Assembly: GCA_944386385.1 (NCBI GenBank)
Contig: CALXAV010000013.1
Location: 1-52,363 of the forward strand
DNA from: an uncultured Clostridia bacterium
Lineage (GTDB): Bacteria > Bacillota > Clostridia > TANB77 > CAG-508
Direction: 5' to 3'
DNA length: 52,363 nt
The position numbers were made by a program, and so were the translations under genes. Under the pieces are notes generated by a model, which saw only the letters and a program-made list of their open reading frames with translations, had not been told where the DNA came from and searched no databases. This document shows, in pieces, positions 46,087 to 52,363 of this stretch (position 1 is its first letter; each line of letters begins with the position of its first letter).

Positions 46087-46705
46087 CGTTTTCTTCCTCC
46101 TCATTAATAATTTCATTTATTTCATCTTCTGATAGTTCATCAGTTTGTAATTCTTCTCCACTTAAAGTTATTTCACTATCAGTTTTTATACTTGTTATTC
46201 CATTACTTGTTTTTATTGCATCTAATATTTGCCCTAATGTAACTGTTTCATTTGTATCTATGTTCATTACCTCTGTTTCTTCAGAAATTCCTTTTATTAT
46301 AAATTCTAAGTTGCTATTTTCTGGGACGTCCCAGTCTAGAAATTGAATTAAATTGCTATTTTCTTCATCATTTAAAACTTCGATATAATTTTCGTCTTTT
46401 ATAAGTTTACAACCTTCAAAGAATATTTCTATATTTCCTGGCTTATATGATATGGGTAATTCATAATTAGTATTCGCTTTTATTTCTGTTTCATTTTTTA
46501 AAGCAAATGTAATACTATCATAAGTATCTAATCTATCCTTAAGGGTTTCATATTTTCCTCTTGCTGCTTCTACTTCCATATTAGCATTTCCTTCTTTGGC
46601 TGCGTCCGAATAAACTTTTCTTATAGCACTAACTATGCTATTTCTAACATCTTTTCCATATATAGCATTTGATATTGTACTTAATTCTTCTTCTATACTA
46701 CTCAT
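46079..46705 (-). CDS. Phage baseplate/receptor-binding N-terminal protein (208 aa)
   Basis: The N-terminal segment STISNAIYGKDVRNSIVSAI is the common start of upper-baseplate or receptor-binding proteins of Firmicutes siphoviruses. A module shared with the 101-aa gene lies in the middle (FLDWDVPEN), then an acidic C-terminus. Follows the tail endopeptidase gene without a gap. Confidence 0.7.
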   Translation of the reverse strand: MSSIEEELSTISNAIYGKDVRNSIVSAIRKVYSDAAKEGNANMEVEAARGKYETLKDRLDTYDSITFALKNETEIKANTNYELPISYKPGNIEIFFEGCKLIKDENYIEVLNDEENSNLIQFLDWDVPENSNLEFIIKGISEETEVMNIDTNETVTLGQILDAIKTSNGITSIKTDSEITLSGEELQTDELSEDEINEIINEEEENDG

Positions 46706-48124
46706 CTATTCTTCCACCCCCTTTTCAAGAACTTCTAATCTTTCATTTATTTTTGTTATTTCTTCATCATGTTCTTGCTTAGTTAATATTTCTATCCATT
46801 TATCATCATAAAACAAATAAACTTTCTTGGTATCAGAAATTTTATATAAATCTCCTTCTTCAGGCTTTTTTATTTCTTCCAATTCTTTAAAATCAGTTAA
46901 TTCACCTTTTATCATGAGTCTTCCATTCATTTCTTCCTTAGAAATATATTCTTCGGGTAATTTTACAATTGTCTCATCAAGTTTTTCTACATTTTCTTTT
47001 AAAGTAACTACTTCTTTTTGCATTTCCTGCGTTTCTTGAGAATTTATATTAATCGTTTCTTGTATGTTTTTTGCATTATTTATTTGTTTTTGTGTCAAAG
47101 TAGTAAAAGTTTGTCCTAACGTGATTTTACTAGATTTAGGATTATCTAAAGAAATAGATAATTTGCTAACTTGGAAATATTTATCTATTTTATGTGGAAT
47201 ACTAATAACCCTAACCATATCACCTTTTTTGAACTTAGAAATATCACAATTTAGATAATGTAAATCTACAGCACTAAGTTCTATTGTTAAACTTTCATTT
47301 ATCACCGTTTCTAAGTATTCTTTTGCTTTATTTAACAAATTATTTGCTATTGAAACATCACTATATTCAACTGTGCCATATATCCAACCAAAAAGACTTA
47401 CAGCTATTTCATTATAAATAAAATCTTTTCCATTATTCACACTGCTTATAGTAAGTCCGTCCTTTCCTAACGGAATTATAGCTGTCTTTATGTCTTCCCC
47501 TTTTGCATACTGTGTAATATCTAACAAGTTTTTTCCAAATTCTATTGTTTGAGGATTTATTGAGTTGTATTCTTTTATATAATCTATATATCTTTCCCCA
47601 TTTTCTAATTGTCCTGTTTCTATATATCCTCCATATGTATTAATAAGTTTATCATTTATAGAGTCCCAAGAATTTGTATAATTACTATCCTCTCTATTGG
47701 TATAATCATTTGGATCTGATACTGTAATATTTCTTATTACAAATTTTTTTGAATCTTCTACTGCCGCATTATGATTTTGTATAAATTTAGTAAATAAATC
47801 CTGTGGAGTACCTTGGAAACTATATGGTCTTTGGATAGTATCTAATAAAAATGATAATTCTCCTTCGCATTCCACTTTTTTTCTATTATAAAAGTCTAAT
47901 TCATCATTAATTACTCTACCTCGCCAAATTTCCTCTCCATCTTGGAAAATAGTTATAATATTTTTTAACTTTTTAATTTTATCATAATTAGGATTTTGTT
48001 CAGGAATAGTAAAATCAAAAGTCCCCGTTTTATTTAATTCTGTTGTTAATTTGGGAGAAATAATTTTTAACTTTGAATCTCTTAAATCATATATTACAGA
48101 GTCATCACATTTAACTTGATACAT
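46706..48124 (-). CDS. Phage tail endopeptidase / tail-associated lysin-like (Tal) protein
   Basis: A 472-residue protein with the N-terminal gp27-like hub fold (NKTGTFDFTIPEQNPNYDKI, IWRGRVINDE, TPQDLFTKFIQNHN). A C-terminal coiled coil and a DGxLYKI-type segment (GDLYKISDTKKVYLFYDDKW) follow. It forms the tail tip under the distal tail protein. Overlaps the Dit gene by one base. No clear lytic domain is seen, so it may be structural only. Confidence 0.8.
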   Translation of the reverse strand: MYQVKCDDSVIYDLRDSKLKIISPKLTTELNKTGTFDFTIPEQNPNYDKIKKLKNIITIFQDGEEIWRGRVINDELDFYNRKKVECEGELSFLLDTIQRPYSFQGTPQDLFTKFIQNHNAAVEDSKKFVIRNITVSDPNDYTNREDSNYTNSWDSINDKLINTYGGYIETGQLENGERYIDYIKEYNSINPQTIEFGKNLLDITQYAKGEDIKTAIIPLGKDGLTISSVNNGKDFIYNEIAVSLFGWIYGTVEYSDVSIANNLLNKAKEYLETVINESLTIELSAVDLHYLNCDISKFKKGDMVRVISIPHKIDKYFQVSKLSISLDNPKSSKITLGQTFTTLTQKQINNAKNIQETININSQETQEMQKEVVTLKENVEKLDETIVKLPEEYISKEEMNGRLMIKGELTDFKELEEIKKPEEGDLYKISDTKKVYLFYDDKWIEILTKQEHDEEITKINERLEVLEKGVEE

Positions 48125-48825
48125 TATAAACAGCCTCCTCGATAGTCTACTGTTATTTCTCCTGTTCCTATAAATTTAAGATAATTTTCTCCCTCTTTAA
48201 TCTCTATATTTAAGACACGCTGCCTTCCTTCTTGTAAATCATAACTATTTCCTTCATATTCTACTTTCATATTATTAGTATTTTTAACTTCTATCGTTGG
48301 AACCACTTTCATTCTTCTACCTATAATTGTTATGACTTTTTCTTTTATAACCTTTATATTTTTCAATTCTCTTATTATTCCGGTCTCAAAATTAAATGGA
48401 TCCCACAACCAGTCTTCTGTTGAGCTGTATAAATCATATTTATACGGTTCAACTTCAGCTTCAATACTTAGTGTACCTGTGCTCTTATTACTTGCAAAAT
48501 CATTGATAGAAACTCTACCGTAATAATAAAAACTAGGGTCGGAATCCAATATTATTTTAAATTTTCTTCCATGTAAATAATTAGTTATTTCCGTTATTTT
48601 ATTGTCCCAATTTTTAATAGAATCTATCATTTCAAATTCAAACTCAAGTGTTCTATTTTCATAATGAATATCTCCTGTTAATGCTTCTGAAAAATCCAAA
48701 CTACCATCAGCCCCTGGTATGTCTTCAGTTTCAGTTTTTGGAGAAGGAAAACCAACTGTTTTACTTGTTAAAATTAAGTTCCAATCTTTATATGAATGTT
48801 TTTCACCAAATTTTACTCCTTTCAA
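48124..48825 (-). CDS. Phage distal tail protein (Dit)
   Basis: A 233-residue protein with IPGADGSLDFSEALTGDIHY and WLWDPFNFETG, both typical of siphoviral Dit/gp19.1 proteins. It connects tail tube and tip. The start is TTG 48825, directly after the tape-measure stop; the site GGAGGGG lies in the tape-measure 3' end. Confidence 0.85.
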   Translation of the reverse strand: MKGVKFGEKHSYKDWNLILTSKTVGFPSPKTETEDIPGADGSLDFSEALTGDIHYENRTLEFEFEMIDSIKNWDNKITEITNYLHGRKFKIILDSDPSFYYYGRVSINDFASNKSTGTLSIEAEVEPYKYDLYSSTEDWLWDPFNFETGIIRELKNIKVIKEKVITIIGRRMKVVPTIEVKNTNNMKVEYEGNSYDLQEGRQRVLNIEIKEGENYLKFIGTGEITVDYRGGCL

Positions 48826-51010
48826 TTAATTTCCCCTCCTTCTTTTTGTTTCTTCATTAGCTAAATTTATATCCATTAATGGAGCAAGTCTTGCTGCAAC
48901 CGTTCCATCATCGAAAACCAAATCTTTTCTCATTTCATTTTGGAATTGTGGGAAATATTTTCCTAATATATCAATAATTTTTTGTATTAAGTATTCTAGA
49001 TTTCTTGTATCAATATTATTTCCCATCTCTTTAGAAAGTCTTTTTCTATATTCCGCATTTTCTTCTTTCGTTAGAACTGCTTCTCCTTTATGTAATAGCG
49101 CTGGGAAATCATCTTCTGGTACATAATCCATTCCAACTTTTAATCTAGGAATATTAGGTATATTAAGACTTAATCCTCCAACTCCAGGAACCCAATCTGG
49201 AATTTTCAAACTGTTTAATCCATTAATAAATGTATTTATTCCATCTATAATCCAGTTTATTGGTGTTTTAAAAATGTTAGCTATTCCACTTATAATATTT
49301 GAAAATATACTTACTACACTATTCCAAACTGCGGACCAATTTCCACTAAATACATTTTGAACGAAATTAATAATTCCTTGAAAAGCACTTATTACTCCAG
49401 AAATTATGTTGTTTATACTAGAAAACGCGGCCGAAAAAACACCACCCAATACATTTGCAACTCCTGTAAGTGCTGATTGTAACGGTGGTAATATAGTTTG
49501 TATTATACTTGTAAATAAACTAACTAATGGAGGTAAAATGGTACTAATCAATTGCATTAAAGGTTGTAATAATGTCATAAATAAATTTACAATAGGAGTT
49601 AATAAAGTTATAATTGGTTGTAATAATGTTAGTAAAGGTTGTATTAATTGCATCAAAACCGGAAGAAGTGTTTGTACTATTTGCATTATTGGTGGTAATA
49701 GTGTGTTCATTAATTGTACTAATACTGGTAATATAGTTTGTACTATTTGTGTTACAAATGGAATTATCTGTTGTAGCAAATTAAACAAAACAGGCATAAT
49801 ACTTTGCATAAGTTGCATTAGAGGTGGTAATAATTGTGAAAATAAATCTGTTATTACTGGTGCTATTTGTGATATAAGACCTTCTATTGCTGGCATATTA
49901 TCCATAATAAACTGGATAACTTGTTGTAATATTGGCATTAAAGCATTTCCCAATGGAAGTACTAACATTTCTACATTTCTTTTTAAAGCTTCAAACATAG
50001 AACCTACATCATCATACTTCACTTCTTTTATTTGGCCCATTGTATCTGTAAGTTCATTGAATTGGTCACCTACTTCTGTCATAGATAATACCGCTTCTGC
50101 TCCAAGGTCTTCCCACATAGTACCAAAAATTGCTACTCCTGCTTGATTTTGTTCTATAGGATCTTCTATGTTCTTTAATCCATTTACAACTTCCCCAAAA
50201 GCCCAAGAAGCTTTTTCTCCACCTTCTCCAAAAGCCTGCGTTATTTCATCTGCATCTAGTTTCATCGCTTTTAAAGAATCTGTTGCCGAACCATCTTTCA
50301 TTCTGATTCCCATTTCTTTTATTGCATCTCCAACCTTATCAATTGAAAATGCACCACTTTCAGCACCTAATTTAAAAGTGTTAAACATATCCGTCGCATT
50401 TAATCCATTTTGTTTAAAATGTACTGAGTATTCATTAATGCTATCTAGTAAATCTCCATTCTTGTCTAGTCCCTGTTGCGCTCCTTGAGCAATCAGATTA
50501 TAAGCTTCTGAAGAAGAAAGTCCAAATTGGTCCATAAGCATTTTAGCTGCCCTAACACTTTCATTTACCTCAAACCCAAATGTATCTCTTAATGCAAGTG
50601 CATCTTCAGTAACACCTTGCAATTCATCATCATTCAAATTTCCCATTTGAGTTTTTACTTGTGAAATGCTATCTGCTATATCTTGAAAATCCTCACCATA
50701 TCCGCCTTTATAAATATTCGTTAGAACTTGTTGATATTGTTCTGTTCTATCTGTTGCTTCTCCTGTTGCCGCAACAATACTATCCGTTGCTTTATTTATA
50801 TCATTAGTAGTATTTATTGCCATTCCACCTATTGTCGTTGCTGCCGTTACTGCTGCTGTTGCAATGCCAAGTCCAAATTGAGTTGCTTTTTTTCCAACTG
50901 CGCCAAACATTGAACCTAAACCTTTTCCGCTTTTCATCTGTTTTTGCTAATTGTTCATCAGCCTCAGTTGTATCAACAAAAATGCTTCCAAAAAGTTTGA
51001 ATATTTCCAT
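48826..51010 (-). CDS. Phage tape measure protein (frame broken once)
   Basis: Determines tail length. The start is ATG 51010 (MEIFKLFGSIFVDTTEADEQ), then a frame break at 50929: removing one C (AAGCGGA to AAGGGA on the coding strand) joins DEK to GKGLGSMFG and gives about 727 residues. Contents: a TP901-type minor tail domain with NDINKATDSIVAATG, and a long hydrophobic Leu/Pro/Gln periodic region (49480-49900; units such as LLPVLMQLIQPL). A C-terminal region with GMDYVPEDDFPALLHKGEAV follows. The break matches five others in this window and is probably an error. Confidence 0.88.
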
Positions 51011-51288
51011 TATTTATTTTTCACCTGCCTTTTTTGTTGATTCTCATATATTTTTACTATCTCCATTCCTTCATCAATAATCTGTTTATCTGTAAGCAAT
51101 GAATTATTTTTCTTTATTTCTGCATTTTCTTTTATCTTTTTCTTATAATCTTTGAAAGACAAATATTTAATAAATCCAATTTCCATATATGGATATATTT
51201 TTAACCATCTTTCATATAATTCTTTTTCGTATGCAAAATTCAAAAAATCCGCTAATTTGCTTAGCGGATAATCTTTTATATTGGCCAT
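51010..51288 (-). CDS. Tail assembly chaperone, T part (made as G-T fusion)
   Basis: Starts internally at MANIKDYPLSKLADFLNFAY. The open frame extends upstream through EEIIFLLNKYFG to the GGGAAAG slip site of the upstream gene, so the natural product is probably a -1 frameshift fusion with the G protein. It ends at 51010, overlapping the tape-measure ATG. It guides tape-measure folding during tail assembly. Confidence 0.8.
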   Translation of the reverse strand: MANIKDYPLSKLADFLNFAYEKELYERWLKIYPYMEIGFIKYLSFKDYKKKIKENAEIKKNNSLLTDKQIIDEGMEIVKIYENQQKRQVKNK

Positions 51289-51314
51289 ACCGAAATATTT
51301 ATTTAATAAAAATA

Positions 51315-51665
51315 TTATTTCTTCTTTCCCTGTACGACCGTACGTTTTAAAAAACTTGTAAAACTCTCATCACTTATTAATTCTTTTACTACATCTATTA
51401 CATTTATTTTTGCTGCTTCTTCCTCTGTAATTTCTTTGTAACTAGCAACAAATTTAATTAGTTCATCTCTTACATTGTGAAGTTGACTTCCCAACTTCAT
51501 TATTACTTTCATTCCTATTTTATTTTGAACCATTTTTATTTCTTCATCACTTTTTCCATTAGCACTTTTACCAATAAAAAACATTTCATTTATAAAATCA
51601 TCATCTAATTTTACCTTGTCTAAGATTGCACTTATTAAACAAATTGAGTCTATTGTTAATTTCAT
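51315..51665 (-). CDS. Tail assembly chaperone, G part (116 aa)
   Basis: Helical protein between the major tail protein and tape measure genes, the fixed position of gpG-like chaperones. Ends VVQGKKK. The GGGAAAG heptamer at 51330-51324 lies four codons before its stop. Some ribosomes should shift -1 there into the T frame. ATG at 51665 follows the tail protein by 6 bp. Confidence 0.8.
   Translation of the reverse strand: MKLTIDSICLISAILDKVKLDDDFINEMFFIGKSANGKSDEEIKMVQNKIGMKVIMKLGSQLHNVRDELIKFVASYKEITEEEAAKINVIDVVKELISDESFTSFLKRTVVQGKKK
51324..51330 (-). other. Programmed -1 frameshift site GGGAAAG
   Basis: G GGA AAG in the zero frame fits X-XXY-YYZ and is the same heptamer as in phage lambda G-T. 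After the shift the frame reads KEEIIFLLNKYFGMANIKDY without a stop, into the T gene. Confidence 0.85.
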
Positions 51666-51671
51666 TTTCTA

Positions 51672-52277
51672 CTATACCTCCTCCTCTTGATTTTCATCAT
51701 CTTCAGGTGCATCATATGAAATCTCTTTTATATTTTCAATTGTATAAAGAGGAACTTTTTCATTTTCATCGTAAGTATGATGTGCTGAATAAGCTAACTC
51801 AATTTCTCCTTCTGCTTTTTGAACAGCTGCAAATTCTATTCCGTTCTCATCCATAGCATTTGAAATTGTTATTTTTACAAACTCTCCTGAGATTTTTTGA
51901 GCAAATACTGTTACATTTTCTATATAAGCATCATCTGGTAATATTCCCATTTTAGAAGCTTCTATTTTTGTTATTTTTTTAGTTTCTTCATCTCTCGTTA
52001 TTTTAGCACCTGGCAATTTATCTGCAAAAGTTTCTAAACTTGAATTTAAAGTTTTTACTGTTAAAGTTGCATTTTCATCATCAAGAGTAGTAAGACCTTT
52101 TGTCTTTCCTCTAGCTCCATCAAATTCTATACTTCTATAAGTTCTCTCAACTGTAAAAGTAGTTCCTCCTCTAAGTGGTGCTACTAATTCTTGTGTAGGC
52201 AATCCATAATTTTTAAATAAAATACCGTGATCAAGTTGTATATTTTCAACTTGTTCCTTAGTAACTTTTGTATCCAT
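51672..52277 (-). CDS. Phage major tail (tube) protein
   Basis: A 201-residue beta-rich protein (RSIEFDGARGKTKGL; DDAYIENVTVFAQ; VKITISNAMDENG; AELAYSAHHTYD-like end) located before the chaperone genes, the usual place of the tail tube subunit. AGGAG precedes the ATG at 52277. The C-terminus is very acidic. The 86 bases beyond it hold only the leader, with no earlier gene in view. Confidence 0.82.
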   Translation of the reverse strand: MDTKVTKEQVENIQLDHGILFKNYGLPTQELVAPLRGGTTFTVERTYRSIEFDGARGKTKGLTTLDDENATLTVKTLNSSLETFADKLPGAKITRDEETKKITKIEASKMGILPDDAYIENVTVFAQKISGEFVKITISNAMDENGIEFAAVQKAEGEIELAYSAHHTYDENEKVPLYTIENIKEISYDAPEDDENQEEEV

Positions 52278-52363
52278 TATAAATATCTCCTATCTCTATA
52301 AATGAATTAATTATCTCTCGATATCTTCATTTATCTTAGTTTTTTATTTTATTTTAATAAATT

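Overview
The window looks like chromosome of an uncultured, strictly anaerobic, very AT-rich Firmicute, probably a gut-associated Clostridia-type lineage. The evidence is AT-rich codon use, AGGAGG-type ribosome sites with frequent TTG and GTG starts, a CIRCE element ahead of groESL, a flavodiiron protein, UPF0182 and DUF5665 proteins, and an M60 (mucinase-type) surface metallopeptidase. No species can be named from the sequence.

Layout. (1) 188-9488 is a ferrous-iron uptake locus (feoA, feoB). feoB is split by a ~6.9 kb element (1775-8655) with a large serine recombinase. The element also holds a long hairpin, a type I toxin-antitoxin-like module, two membrane-anchored proteins, the relic of a third, and a two-gene unit (85-aa protein plus a GHKL ATPase with a C-terminal PD-(D/E)xK nuclease) that is a defence candidate. 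Joining the two 6-bp att copies restores the FeoB reading. The recombinase gene runs across its own att site, so its C-terminus depends on whether the element is integrated. (2) 9.5-15.2 kb is accessory: a second convergent peptide/antisense-RNA module, membrane and secreted proteins, and an M60 metallopeptidase with an in-frame stop. (3) 15.2-41.7 kb is mainly housekeeping: Nudix hydrolase, MgtA-like P-type ATPase, dnaE, alpha-amylase, thioesterase, tyrS, NAD(P)HX dehydratase, UPF0182, ftsY, flavodiiron protein, tRNA-Thr, glycosyltransferase, groESL, tmRNA, polysaccharide deacetylase and tRNA-Gly. Two pairs of diverged paralogues of unknown function with higher-GC codon use are interspersed. 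(4) From tRNA-Gly (41.7 kb) to the right edge is the tail and lysis end of a siphovirus-like prophage. It runs from major tail protein through frameshifted chaperone, tape measure, distal tail protein, tail endopeptidase and mosaic fibre genes to a holin-like protein and a C39-type endolysin. Integrase, head and packaging genes are outside the window.

Quality note. Six reading-frame breaks (feoA, feoB twice, an Xre fragment, dnaE, tape measure) are all repaired by deleting one C directly before a Gly codon GGN on the coding strand. dnaE is essential, so this looks like a systematic sequence or assembly error. Frameshifts here should not be read as gene decay until checked. Two other breaks (9994-10459 and the M60 stop at 13623) do not fit the pattern.
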